From: an uncultured Sphingomonas sp.
Lineage (GTDB): Bacteria; Pseudomonadota; Alphaproteobacteria; Sphingomonadales; Sphingomonadaceae
Direction of reading: 5' to 3'
Length of the DNA stretch: 64,000 bases
NCBI RefSeq assembly: GCF_936927845.1
Contig: NZ_CAKZHV010000058.1
Span: forward strand, 1-64,000
Shown: positions 36,454-45,145 of the stretch, one piece after another
Position numbering within the stretch: position 1 is the first letter of the stretch
How the letters are laid out: every line of letters starts with the position of its first letter
The notes under the pieces: generated by a model
Database searches by the model: none
Told to the model about the DNA's origin: nothing
What the model saw: only the letters and a program-made list of their open reading frames with translations
Translations under genes and position numbers: made by a program

Positions 36454-37434
36454 TCAGTAGCGCAGCACCGCCGCACCCCAGGTGAAGCCGCCGCCCATCG
36501 CCTCCAGCACGACGAGATGACCGGGTTGGATGCGGCCGTCGCGCACCGCGGTGTCGAGCGCGAGCGGGACCGAGGCGGCGGAGGTGTTGGCGTGCTGATC
36601 GACCGTCACCACCACGCGCTCGGCCGGCAGCGACAGCTTGCGCGCGGTCGCATCGAGGATGCGCGCATTCGCCTGGTGCGGGACGACCCAGTCGATGTCG
36701 TCGGGCGTGAGATCGATGTCTTTCAGCGCCTCGGCCATCACCGCCGCCAGATTGGTGACGGCGTGGCGGAACACCTCGCGCCCCTTCATCCTGAGCTTGC
36801 CGACCGTGCCGGTGGTCGAGGGACCGCCGTCGACGTAGAGCAGCTCGTTGTGGCGCCCGTCGGCGTGGAGCTTCGCCGCGAGGATGCCGCGCGCATCGGG
36901 ACTGGCGACATCGTCGGCGCTGTCCTGCGCCTCGAGCACGATCGCGCCCGCGCCGTCGCCGAACAGCACGCAGGTGGTGCGGTCCTCCCAGTCGAGGATG
37001 CGGCTGAACGTCTCGGCGCCGATCACGAGCGCGCGGCGGTGCGCGCCGGCGCGGATCATGCTGTCGGCGACCTGCACCGCGTAGAGGAAGCCCGAGCAGA
37101 CCGCAGCGACGTCGAAGGAGACGCAATCGTCGATGCCGAGCAGCGCCTGCACCTTGGTCGCGGTCGACGGAAACGTCTGATCGGGGGTGGCGGTGGCGAG
37201 GACGATCAGGTCGACGTCCTGCGCCGCCAGCCCCGCGGCCGCGAGTGCCGCCTTGGCCGCGTCATAGGCGAGCGTGCCGGTGGTCTCGTCGGGGCCGGCC
37301 AGGTGACGGAAGCGGATACCGGTGCGCTCGACGATCCACTCGTCGCTGGTGTCGACCTGTTGCGCGAGTTCGGCGTTGGAGACGCGGCGCGCGGGCAGCG
37401 CCGAACCGGTGCCGAGGAGAACCGAGCGGATCAT
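36454..37434 (-). CDS. fabH: Beta-ketoacyl-ACP synthase III
   Basis: 326 residues. FabH condenses acetyl-CoA with malonyl-ACP to start fatty-acid synthesis. The catalytic Cys is C113 (AAVCSGFLYAV); the His and Asn are in VVPHQANARIL and DQHANTSAAS. It overlaps plsX by four bases (ATGA), so the two are translationally coupled. Confidence 0.96.
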   Translation of the reverse strand: MIRSVLLGTGSALPARRVSNAELAQQVDTSDEWIVERTGIRFRHLAGPDETTGTLAYDAAKAALAAAGLAAQDVDLIVLATATPDQTFPSTATKVQALLGIDDCVSFDVAAVCSGFLYAVQVADSMIRAGAHRRALVIGAETFSRILDWEDRTTCVLFGDGAGAIVLEAQDSADDVASPDARGILAAKLHADGRHNELLYVDGGPSTTGTVGKLRMKGREVFRHAVTNLAAVMAEALKDIDLTPDDIDWVVPHQANARILDATARKLSLPAERVVVTVDQHANTSAASVPLALDTAVRDGRIQPGHLVVLEAMGGGFTWGAAVLRY

Positions 37435-38465
37435 GCGGCAGCCTTCGCGTCGATGTTGCTCAGATCCTCGGCAATCCGGCGTGCCAGGTCCGAGCGGACC
37501 ATCTTGGCGGCGTTGCCGATCGCGGTCGCGACGCCGATCTCGTTCGCGCTGCCGTGGCTTTTCAGGACCAGGCCGTTCAGCCCGAGGAAGACCGCGCCAT
37601 TGTGGTTGTTGGGATCGAGGTGGTTGCGCAGCAGGTCGGTCGCCGGGCGCGAGATTAGGAAGCCGATCTTCGAGCGCGCCGAGCTGGAAAAGGCGCGGCG
37701 CAGCAGGTCGGCGACGAAGCGCGCGGTACCTTCCGCGGTCTTCAAGGCGATGTTGCCCGAGAAGCCGTCGGTCACGATCACGTCATGCTCGCCGCGCGAC
37801 AGGCGGTCGCCCTCGACGAATCCGGTGAAATCCATCGGCAGGTGGGTGGCGGCGCGCAGCATCTGCGCCGCGTCCTTGATCTCGCCGGTGCCCTTCTGAT
37901 CCTCGCTGCCGATGTTGAGCAGCGCGACGCGCGGGCGGTCGAGTTCGAGCACGATGCGAGCGTAGGCCGCGCCCATCACCGCGAACTGCGTCAGGTTGCG
38001 CGCATCGCACTCGGTGTTGGCACCGAGATCAAGCATCACGACGTCGTTGTCGCCGAGCGTCGGCAGCAACGCGGCGAGCGCGGGGCGATCGATGCCGGGC
38101 ATGGTGCGCAAGCTCAGCTTCGCCATCGCCATCAGCGCGCCGGTGTTGCCCGACGACACCGCGGCACCGGCGCGACCTTGCTTCACGCAGTTGATCGCGA
38201 CGCCCATCGACGAGGTCTTGGCACGGCGCAGCGCCTGGCTCGGCTTTTCCTCGCCCGCGATCACGTCGGCGGCATGGATCACTTCCGACGCGTGCGACAG
38301 ATTCGGGTGACGCGCCAGCCCGGCGCGAATCGCGGCTTCGTCGCCGACCAGCAGGAAGCGCAGGCCGTCGTGGACGCGACGCGCACGCGCAACGCCCGCC
38401 AACATGACCTCCAGCCCCTTGTCACCGCCCATCGCATCGATGGCGATCACGGAACTGTCGGACAT
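37431..38465 (-). CDS. plsX: Phosphate acyltransferase PlsX
   Basis: 344 residues, starting MSDSSVIAIDAMGGDKGLEV. PlsX makes acyl-phosphate from acyl-ACP for PlsY in phospholipid synthesis. Conserved blocks are SSGNTGALMAMAKLSLRTMP and MLDLGANTECDARNL. It sits in the standard rpmF-plsX-fabH order. A longer upstream frame exists but has no family support. Confidence 0.95.
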   Translation of the reverse strand: MSDSSVIAIDAMGGDKGLEVMLAGVARARRVHDGLRFLLVGDEAAIRAGLARHPNLSHASEVIHAADVIAGEEKPSQALRRAKTSSMGVAINCVKQGRAGAAVSSGNTGALMAMAKLSLRTMPGIDRPALAALLPTLGDNDVVMLDLGANTECDARNLTQFAVMGAAYARIVLELDRPRVALLNIGSEDQKGTGEIKDAAQMLRAATHLPMDFTGFVEGDRLSRGEHDVIVTDGFSGNIALKTAEGTARFVADLLRRAFSSSARSKIGFLISRPATDLLRNHLDPNNHNGAVFLGLNGLVLKSHGSANEIGVATAIGNAAKMVRSDLARRIAEDLSNIDAKAAA

Positions 38466-38536
38466 GGGACGGGGCACTCCAATCAAACGCGCCAATCAAA
38501 CGCGGGCGCGGACAACAAAGGTCCGCGCGGGGCGGT

Positions 38537-38716
38537 TCAGCCCTCGACCGAGACGATCTCGCGACCGTTATAGTGACCGCAGGCGGTGCACAGATTGTGC
38601 GGACGCTTCAGCTCGCCGCAATTCGGGCATTCCTGAAACGCCGAGATCGTCAGCGCGTCGTGCGCGCGGCGCATGCCGCGGCGTGAGGGAGAAGTCTTTC
38701 GCTTAGGGACGGCCAT
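38537..38716 (-). CDS. rpmF: 50S ribosomal protein L32
   Basis: 59 residues, starting MAVPKRKTSPSRRGMRRAHD. A complete zinc ribbon is present with C30, C33, C43 and C46 (ECPNCGELKRPHNLCTACGH), so this is the C+ zinc-binding form. It is the first gene of the rpmF-plsX-fabH block. Confidence 0.96.
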   Translation of the reverse strand: MAVPKRKTSPSRRGMRRAHDALTISAFQECPNCGELKRPHNLCTACGHYNGREIVSVEG

Positions 38717-38918
38717 TTCGGCACCTTGATCCAAGTGTTACGTGTTTGAACGAAATGTGCCGAGCAGGTCACCCGAACGGCCGGCACGAGGGCGACCGCG
38801 GCAGGCAGCCGCACATCGGCACGCATCGCGAAGTGACGCGCCTATAGCCAATTCTGCCCGCGTTGCAACCCGATGAGCGGAATGTCACGCTGGCGCGCGA
38901 CCATGAAGGGGAGAATCG

Positions 38919-39362
38919 ATGCTGTTGCCGATGACGCTGACGATCGCGGCGGCTTGTGCCGCGATCAACATCTGGCTGGCGCTGCGCGTGTCGCAGCGGC
39001 GGATCAAGGGCAAGGTGATGATCGGCGACGGCGGTGACGCGCCGCTGCTGGCGGCGGTGCGCGCGCACGCCAATTTCGTCGAATATGCCCCGTTCGTGCT
39101 GATCCTGCTCGCCGGGATCGAACTGGCGGGCGGATCGACGACGTGGCTGTGGGTCGCGGGCGCGGTGTTCGTCGTCGCGCGGGTCGCGCACGGGCTGGGA
39201 ATGGACCGCCCTGCCCCCAATCCGCTGCGCGCCGGCGGCATCGCCGCGACGTGGATCGTGATGGCGGGGCTGGCGATCTGGGCGCTGGTGCTGGTCTACG
39301 GCGGTGACACGCGCGCGGACGGCACGATCACCACCGTGCCGATCGACGCCTCGCGCGGCTAG
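38919..39362 (+). CDS. MAPEG family membrane protein
   Basis: 147 residues with four predicted TM helices. The MAPEG signature is RAHANFVEYAPFVLILLA (about residues 48-65), and the second conserved block is RVAHGLGM. Family members include glutathione-dependent transferases and peroxidases that act on lipids or xenobiotics; bacterial substrates are mostly unknown. It is divergent from rpmF and converges with the MBL gene. Confidence 0.85.
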   Translation: MLLPMTLTIAAACAAINIWLALRVSQRRIKGKVMIGDGGDAPLLAAVRAHANFVEYAPFVLILLAGIELAGGSTTWLWVAGAVFVVARVAHGLGMDRPAPNPLRAGGIAATWIVMAGLAIWALVLVYGGDTRADGTITTVPIDASRG

Positions 39363-39430
39363 GTACGGCTCGCGCACGAACTGGGGAGCGACTCGGGCCT
39401 GCGACTCGGGTCGGCGGGTCGCGCCGGCGG

Positions 39431-40093
39431 TCAGGCCGCGAGCGCGGCGTCGCTGACGAACATGTTGTGGCGGCGTTCGTGCGCAAAGGTGCTGGGCTTG
39501 CCGTGGCCGGGGATGAAGTGCGTGTCGCCGAGCGGCCACAATTTGGTGACGATCGAGTCGATCAACTGCTTGTGGTTGCCCTGCGGCAGATCGGTGCGCC
39601 CGACCGATCCCTGGAACAACACGTCGCCGACCTGCGCGAAGCGCGACGGTGCGTGGTGGAAGATGACGTGGCCGGCGGTGTGGCCCGGCGTGTGATAAAC
39701 GTCGAGCGTCAGGTCGCCGACCGTAACCGTGTCGCCGTCGACCAGCCAGCGGTCCGATTCGGTGTTGACGCCGCGGATGCCCCATTGCCGCCCGTCGTCC
39801 TCCAGCCGCGCGAGCCAGAAACGGTCGTCCTCGTGCGGCCCCTCGATCTTCACCCCCAGTTCGTCGGCGAGCGGGCGCGCCTCGCCCGCGTGGTCGATAT
39901 GGCCGTGGGTGAGGAGCACCTTCTCGACCGTGACGCCCGCCTGCTCGATCGCGGCCTTGATCCGCGGCAGATCGCCGCCCGGATCGATCACAGCGGCGCG
40001 CATCGTCCTGGTGCACCAGATCAGCGTGCAATTCTGCTCGATTGCGGTGACGGGAATGATGGCGGCGCGTAGCGGGGGCGTGTCGGTGCTCAT
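39431..40093 (-). CDS. MBL-fold metallo-hydrolase (glyoxalase II-like)
   Basis: A 220-residue cytoplasmic protein with the metallo-beta-lactamase motif THGHIDHAG (62-70), then TPGHTAGHVIFHH, VGDVLFQGSVGRTDLPQG and a C-terminal FIPGHG metal ligand. This layout is that of the YcbL/GloB-like branch of thiol-ester hydrolases. The start at 40093 (MSTDTPPL) is preferred; an in-frame ATG five codons upstream also exists. Confidence 0.88.
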   Translation of the reverse strand: MSTDTPPLRAAIIPVTAIEQNCTLIWCTRTMRAAVIDPGGDLPRIKAAIEQAGVTVEKVLLTHGHIDHAGEARPLADELGVKIEGPHEDDRFWLARLEDDGRQWGIRGVNTESDRWLVDGDTVTVGDLTLDVYHTPGHTAGHVIFHHAPSRFAQVGDVLFQGSVGRTDLPQGNHKQLIDSIVTKLWPLGDTHFIPGHGKPSTFAHERRHNMFVSDAALAA

Positions 40094-40243
40094 GGTCGTG
40101 TCTCGCATCGGTTCAAGCGGCGTTGTGCCAGAGATGGGCGCGCGCGAACACGGCCACAATCGCGGTTAATCGCCCTCGGGGCACGCGAAACACGCGCGGC
40201 TGCGCTTGCCGGGTGCGAAAGGGGCGGGCATCACGCGAGTCGG

Positions 40244-42007
40244 ATGCGGATCACGGCCCCCTACGTCCTCTTGGACGACGCGCGCGACGGCGGCGCGGCG
40301 GCGCGGCTGTACCGCAACCCGCGTGGCGTGGTTGACGCGCGCGGCGTGGCCGACGTCGCGCCGATGCTGGCGGCGGTGCGCGCGCACACCACCGAACAGC
40401 GCGGTGAGGCGGCGGGGTTCCTGTTCTACGAAGCGGCGAGCGCGTTCGAGCCGGCGGTCGCGGACGCACGAACGCCCGACGGGCCGCTCGGCTGGTTCGG
40501 GTTGTTCGACAGCTATGAGACGGTCGACGTGCCCGCGCTGCTGCCCGATCCGGCGGGTGCGTGGGTCGGCGCGCTCGAGCCGCGGGTGTCGCGCGCCGAT
40601 TACGACGCGATGTTCGCGCGCGTGCAGGCGTTGATCGCCGCGGGTGACCTGTACCAGGCCAATCTGACGTTTCGCGCCGACGTGCGCGTCCTGGGCGATC
40701 CGCTCGCGCTCTATGCGCGGTTGCGCGCGGCGACGCGGGGTGGATGGGGTGCGATCGTCGACACGGGCGAGACGACATACCTGTCCTTCTCGCCCGAACT
40801 CTTCTTCGCGCTTGAGGGCAACCGGCTCACCTGTCGCCCAATGAAGGGCACCGCGCCGCGTCAGGTCGACGCGCGCGCCGACGCGGACGCTGCCGCCGCG
40901 CTGGCGCAGGATCCGAAACAGCGCGCCGAAAATCTGATGATCGTCGACCTGATGCGCAACGATTTGTCGCGCGTCGCGGTGGCGGGCAGCGTCGCGGTAC
41001 CCGAATTGTTCGCGTTGGAGCGTTATCCAACGGTCCACCAGATGACCTCCACCATCACCGCGACGCGTGCACCCGGCGTCGACGCGGTCGACGTGCTCGG
41101 CGCCCTATTTCCGTGCGGGTCGATCACCGGCGCGCCCAAGGTACGCGCGATTCAAGCGCTGAACGAGATCGAGCGTGATGCGCGCGGGCTCTACACCGGC
41201 GCGATCGGGCGCCTCGACGCGAGCGGCGACGCCATGTTCAACGTCGCGATCCGCACGCTGGCGCTGCCCGCGGGCGCGAACCAGGCGACGATCGGACTGG
41301 GCGGCGGCATCGTCGCCGATTCGACCGCGGCGGCGGAATGGGACGAGGCGCTGGCCAAGGGCGCGTTCCTCGGCCGCGATGTCTGCACCGTCGACCTGAT
41401 CGAGACGATGGCGTTCGACCCGATGGAAGGGATCGCGCTGATCGAGCGGCATCTGGAGCGGATGAAGAACAGCGCCGCCGCACTCGGCTTCGCGTTCGAC
41501 CGCCACGACGCGCGCAACGAATTGCAGGCGGCGACCTTCCGGTTGCGCAAGGCATCGCGCATCCGGATGATGCTGGCGAACAGCGGCGCGGTCGCGATCC
41601 AAGTGTCGCCGCTGGCGCCAAGGCGCGACACACCGCTGTCGGTCGCGTTGGTGCCGCTGCCGGTCGCGCCCGCCGACTGGCGCCTGCGCCACAAGACCAG
41701 CGATCGCGCCTTCTACGACGACGCCCGGCGCGAGAGCGGCTGCGACGAGGTGGTGTTCGTGGCGCCGGACGGATCGTTGACCGAGGGGAGCTACACCTCG
41801 CTGTTCGTCGAGCGCGACGGCATGTTGCTGACGCCGCCGGCGGGCGCGCTGCTGCCGGGTGTGCTGCGTGCCGAGTTGCTGGAAACGGGTCGCGCGCGCG
41901 AGGCGGTGCTCTGGCCCGAAGACCTCGCCGGCGGGCTCCTGCTCGGCAATGCGTTGCGTGGATTGATGCCGGCGACGCTCGCGCCCGACCATCGCGTGGT
42001 TGCGTAA
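40244..42007 (+). CDS. Fused aminodeoxychorismate synthase component I and aminodeoxychorismate lyase
   Basis: A 587-residue fusion of PabB and PabC. Residues 1 to about 375 are the chorismate-binding domain, with PMKGTAPR (199-206) and SITGAPKVRAIQALNEIE (293-310). From about 385 a class IV aminotransferase (PLP) domain follows, with the Schiff-base Lys in LRHKTSDRAF and DGSLTEGSYTSLFVE. Together they turn chorismate into 4-aminobenzoate for folate. The glutaminase PabA is not encoded here. The aspartate aminotransferase gene follows 57 bases later. Confidence 0.92.
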   Translation: MRITAPYVLLDDARDGGAAARLYRNPRGVVDARGVADVAPMLAAVRAHTTEQRGEAAGFLFYEAASAFEPAVADARTPDGPLGWFGLFDSYETVDVPALLPDPAGAWVGALEPRVSRADYDAMFARVQALIAAGDLYQANLTFRADVRVLGDPLALYARLRAATRGGWGAIVDTGETTYLSFSPELFFALEGNRLTCRPMKGTAPRQVDARADADAAAALAQDPKQRAENLMIVDLMRNDLSRVAVAGSVAVPELFALERYPTVHQMTSTITATRAPGVDAVDVLGALFPCGSITGAPKVRAIQALNEIERDARGLYTGAIGRLDASGDAMFNVAIRTLALPAGANQATIGLGGGIVADSTAAAEWDEALAKGAFLGRDVCTVDLIETMAFDPMEGIALIERHLERMKNSAAALGFAFDRHDARNELQAATFRLRKASRIRMMLANSGAVAIQVSPLAPRRDTPLSVALVPLPVAPADWRLRHKTSDRAFYDDARRESGCDEVVFVAPDGSLTEGSYTSLFVERDGMLLTPPAGALLPGVLRAELLETGRAREAVLWPEDLAGGLLLGNALRGLMPATLAPDHRVVA

Positions 42008-42064
42008 CAAGCGTGCGCGTTCCATAGGCGCACGCGCATTTTCCGAACCCGAAGGGTGAAGCCC

Positions 42065-43264
42065 GTGAAGACCTCCGCCGCGCTCGACCGCATCTCGCCC
42101 TCGCCGACGCTCGCGATCACGAGCCGGGTGATGGAGCTGAAGCGCGCCAGGGTCAACGTGATCGGCCTGGGTGCGGGCGAGCCCGATTTCGACACGCCCG
42201 AGTTCGTCAAGGAAGCCGCTATCCAGGCGATCCGTGACGGCAAGACCAAGTACACCAACGTCGACGGCACGCCCGAGTTGAAGGACGCGATCGTCACCAA
42301 GTTCCGCCGCGACAACAACCTGACCTATACGCCGCAGCAGATCAGCGTGAACGTCGGCGGCAAGCACACCTTGTTCAACGCACTGGTCGCGACCGTCGAA
42401 GCGGGCGACGAGGTCATCGTGCCCGCGCCTTACTGGGTCAGCTACCCCGACGTCGTTCAATTCGCGGGCGGCACCCCGGTGATCGTCCCCGCGGGCGCCG
42501 AATATGGCTACAAGCTGACGCCCGAGATGCTGGAAGGCGCGATCACGCCGCGGACCAAGTGGGTGATCCTCAACTCGCCATCGAACCCGACGGGCGCGGC
42601 CTATACGGTCGACGAGTTGAAGGCGCTGGGCGAGGTGCTCGAGCGGCATCCGCACGTCTGGGTGTTCGCCGACGACATGTACGAGCACATCGTCTACGAC
42701 GATTTCCGCTTCGCAACGATCGCCGAGGTATGCCCCTCGCTCTACGAGCGGACGCTGACGGTGAACGGTTGTTCCAAGGCCTATGCGATGACCGGCTGGC
42801 GGATCGGCTTCGCGGGCGGTGCGCCGTGGTTGATCAAGGCGATGGCGAAGTTGCAATCGCAATCGACCAGCAACCCGTGCTCGATCGCGCAGGCCGCCGC
42901 GGTCGCCGCGTTGACCGGCGACCAGTCGTTCCTGCGCGAGCGCGCGCGCGCGTTCCAAGCGCGACGCGACCTGGTGGTCGGCATGCTCAATCAGGCCGAG
43001 GGCATCACCTGCCCGACGCCCGAGGGCGCGTTCTACGTTTATCCAAGCGTCGCCGGCGTGATCGGCAAGACCACGCCGAAGGGCATGCGGATCGAGAGCG
43101 ACAGCGACTTCGTCGGCTATCTGCTCGACGATGCGCGTGTGGCGGCGGTGCAAGGTGTCGCATTCGGGCTCTCGCCCGCGATGCGGATCAGCTACGCGAC
43201 CTCGGAGGCGCTGCTGACCGAGGCATGTTCGCGCATCCAGCAGGCCTGCGCCGCATTACGCTGA
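42065..43264 (+). CDS. Class I/II aminotransferase (aspartate aminotransferase type)
   Basis: A 399-residue fold-type I PLP enzyme of the Ib aspartate aminotransferase group. Markers are GLGAGEPDFDTP, NSPSNPTGAAYTVDEL, the PLP Lys in VNGCSKAYAMTGWRIGF and the carboxylate-binding Arg near MRISYATSEALL. It should transaminate aspartate with 2-oxoglutarate. I take the GTG at 42065, eight bases after GAAGGG, giving MKTSAALDRISPSPT; a GTG three codons upstream overlaps the ribosome-binding site itself. Confidence 0.92.
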   Translation: MKTSAALDRISPSPTLAITSRVMELKRARVNVIGLGAGEPDFDTPEFVKEAAIQAIRDGKTKYTNVDGTPELKDAIVTKFRRDNNLTYTPQQISVNVGGKHTLFNALVATVEAGDEVIVPAPYWVSYPDVVQFAGGTPVIVPAGAEYGYKLTPEMLEGAITPRTKWVILNSPSNPTGAAYTVDELKALGEVLERHPHVWVFADDMYEHIVYDDFRFATIAEVCPSLYERTLTVNGCSKAYAMTGWRIGFAGGAPWLIKAMAKLQSQSTSNPCSIAQAAAVAALTGDQSFLRERARAFQARRDLVVGMLNQAEGITCPTPEGAFYVYPSVAGVIGKTTPKGMRIESDSDFVGYLLDDARVAAVQGVAFGLSPAMRISYATSEALLTEACSRIQQACAALR

Positions 43265-43355
43265 GGCTACCAACTATATCGCCGCAGAAACGATCTCTTT
43301 CGATCGTTGAAATATGCTCGTGCGATTGGGTGCCGTATATCGCTGGGAGATGAAC

Positions 43356-43379
43356 GGATGAACCAGCCTCGGTTCATCC
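43356..43379. repeat. 9-bp perfect hairpin upstream of a small ORF
   Basis: GGATGAACC and GGTTCATCC flank the loop AGCCTC. A weaker 7-bp stem AACGATC/GATCGTT lies at 43289-43308, just after the aminotransferase stop, and could be its terminator. The role of the 9-bp hairpin in the leader of the 43469 gene is unknown. Confidence 0.45.
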
Positions 43380-43468
43380 TCGCTCACCTAAGTGATGTGA
43401 CGGAAACCATTTCCGCATCGCGCGTTCGGCACGGACGGGCGGGCGGATCGCAGCAGGATACACGACCA

Positions 43469-43606
43469 ATGCTTCGCCTGTTCAAGACCAGCTTCTTCTG
43501 GCAATTTGCCGGCGGCTTCGCGATCGGGGCGGTTGGTCTGTTCGCGCTGCAGCCGGCGGCGCAGGCCGATCCGACGCATCCCACCGCGGTGTACGCGCAG
43601 CGCTGA
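43469..43606 (+). CDS. 45-residue single-TM peptide
   Basis: A small reading frame MLRLFKTSFFWQFAGGFAIG, then AVGLFALQPAAQADP and a short polar tail. It has one hydrophobic helix (residues 8-27) and then an Ala-Gln-Ala stretch that resembles a signal-peptidase site, so it could be either a membrane peptide or an exported peptide. An AGGA lies about 11 bases upstream. Coding is supported by the typical hydrophobic pattern and high G/C third positions, but length makes it uncertain. Confidence 0.5.
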   Translation: MLRLFKTSFFWQFAGGFAIGAVGLFALQPAAQADPTHPTAVYAQR

Positions 43607-43645
43607 CCTCTGGAAGCGCGCAAGTCACTGACCTATATCAGTTTC

Positions 43646-44290
43646 ATGACCCTCCGCCCTCTCCTCGCCGCCGCGCTGATGCTGAGCGCCTGTGGAACCG
43701 CCCAGGCCGAGCGTGCCGTGCCGATCCCGGCCGCCGCGATCGACGTGCCCGCGACCAAGGGCCTGCAGACCGCGGTGCTCGCGGGCGGCTGCTTCTGGGG
43801 CATGGAAGCGGTATTCGAGCACGTGCGCGGGGTGAAGTCGGTCACCGCGGGCTATGCTGGCGGAACGCGCGCGACCGCCAATTACGACGCGGTCAGCAGC
43901 GAGACGACGCGCCACGCCGAGGCAATCCGCATCAGCTACGATCCGCGTCAGGTCAGCTACGCGACGCTGCTGCGCGTGTATTTCTCGATCGCGCACGATC
44001 CGACGCAGGTGAACCGGCAGGGACCGGACAGCGGCACCAGTTATCGCTCGGCGATCTTTCCGCAAACGCCCGATCAGGCCCGCGTCGCCTCGGCGTACAT
44101 CCGCCAGCTCGGCAACGCGCATGTCTTCCCCCGCGCGATCGCGACCAGGATCGAGCGCGGCGCGTTCTTCCCGGCCGAGGCGTATCACCAGAACTTCTTC
44201 GACCGGAACCCGACGCACCCGTATATCGTGACCTGGGACAAGCCCAAGTTAGCAGCCTTCCGCGCCGGGTTCCCGAAGCTCGCGGTCTGA
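43646..44290 (+). CDS. msrA: Peptide methionine sulfoxide reductase MsrA, lipoprotein form
   Basis: 214 residues. The catalytic motif is GGCFWGMEAVFE (C49). MsrA reduces methionine-S-sulfoxide in proteins. The first 20 residues (MTLRPLLAAALMLSACGTAQ) are a lipoprotein signal with Cys16 in LSAC, so this copy should work in the periplasm, anchored to a membrane. No cysteine other than C16 and C49 is present, so the usual recycling cysteines are missing and reduction must come from outside (inference). Confidence 0.92.
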   Translation: MTLRPLLAAALMLSACGTAQAERAVPIPAAAIDVPATKGLQTAVLAGGCFWGMEAVFEHVRGVKSVTAGYAGGTRATANYDAVSSETTRHAEAIRISYDPRQVSYATLLRVYFSIAHDPTQVNRQGPDSGTSYRSAIFPQTPDQARVASAYIRQLGNAHVFPRAIATRIERGAFFPAEAYHQNFFDRNPTHPYIVTWDKPKLAAFRAGFPKLAV

Positions 44291-44301
44291 GCCGCGCCTA
44301 T

Positions 44302-44330
44302 CGTCAAACCGGATCAAGTCCGGGGCGACG
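44302..44330. repeat. Short REP-like element between msrA and the Trm112 gene
   Basis: CGTCAAACCGGA-tcaag-TCCGGGGCGACG is an incomplete copy of the element at 24916-24997. It lies between convergent genes and may help terminate transcription. Confidence 0.55.
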
Positions 44331-44336
44331 AGATGA

Positions 44337-44531
44337 TCAAAGCCGCCGCGCTTCCTCGACCAGCATGACCGGCACGCCGTCGCGGATCGGATAGGCGAGC
44401 CCAGCCGCTTCCGATACCAGCTCATCTGCTTGCGGGTCGTAACGCAGCGGCGTGCGCGTCAACGGACAGACGAGGCGTTCGAGCAGCCATGGGTCGAGTG
44501 CGGGCGTTTCGCGCTCGGTCGCTTCGTTCAC
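44337..44531 (-). CDS. Trm112 family protein
   Basis: A 64-residue protein of the Trm112/DUF343 (YcaR-like) family: WLLERLVCPLTRTPLRYDPQ, then GLAYPIRDGVPVMLVEEARR. Trm112 in eukaryotes activates methyltransferases; bacterial roles are little known. Only one Cys remains, so zinc binding is unlikely. The ATG overlaps the stop of the LON-domain gene (ATGA). Confidence 0.88.
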   Translation of the reverse strand: MNEATERETPALDPWLLERLVCPLTRTPLRYDPQADELVSEAAGLAYPIRDGVPVMLVEEARRL

Positions 44532-45145
44532 TGAAGCGTCACCCGCTCGTCGCCGTCGTGGCGGCCGAAGAACTGCATCAACTGCACCAGCAATTCGCAG
44601 CGCGCCGAGATGCCCTTGCTCTCCAGCAGCGCCTGTTTCGCCGCAACGTCGAACGGCGCGATCTGCGCCACGCCGTTGACGAGTGCGGCGTCGTCCAGTC
44701 GCGACACCGAGTCCCAGTCAACCGCGTAGCCCAGCGCCTCTGCGAAGCGTTTCGATTCGAGTTCGAGCGATGAGCGTTCGCCGAGCGCGAGTGTCTGGTC
44801 GGTTTCGACCGGCAGCAACTCGGCTTCGACCTGGCGAAACGCGGTCGAAACGTCGAGCTCGTTCACCACGCGGAACAGCGCGACGCCTTCGAGGATCAGG
44901 TTATAACGCCCGTCCTCCATCGCCTCGAACTCGGCGATCCGTCCGACGCAGCCGATGTCGAACAATTCGGGGTCGTCCGGATCGCCGTCGGGGCGCGGCT
45001 GGATCATCCCGATGCGGCGGTCGCGCGCCATCGCGTCCGACATCATCGCGCGGTAGCGCGGCTCGAAGATGTGGAGCGGCAGGTGCATGCCGGGGAACAG
45101 CAGCGCACCCGGCAGCGGGAAGATCGAGAGCCGCGTGCGCGTCAT
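44528..45145 (-). CDS. LON peptidase substrate-binding domain protein
   Basis: A 205-residue protein homologous to the N-terminal domain of Lon but without ATPase or protease domains. The start reads RLSIFPLPGALLFPGMHLPL then HIFEPRYR, which is typical. It may bind unfolded proteins. It overlaps ybbN upstream and Trm112 downstream by four bases each, so the three are coupled. Confidence 0.88.
   Translation of the reverse strand: MTRTRLSIFPLPGALLFPGMHLPLHIFEPRYRAMMSDAMARDRRIGMIQPRPDGDPDDPELFDIGCVGRIAEFEAMEDGRYNLILEGVALFRVVNELDVSTAFRQVEAELLPVETDQTLALGERSSLELESKRFAEALGYAVDWDSVSRLDDAALVNGVAQIAPFDVAAKQALLESKGISARCELLVQLMQFFGRHDGDERVTLQ

Noticed and set aside
41105..43153. Open frame of 682 codons on the minus strand
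   Set aside because: Antisense to the PabB-PabC fusion and the aminotransferase, both of which have clear catalytic motifs. High GC leaves such frames open by chance.
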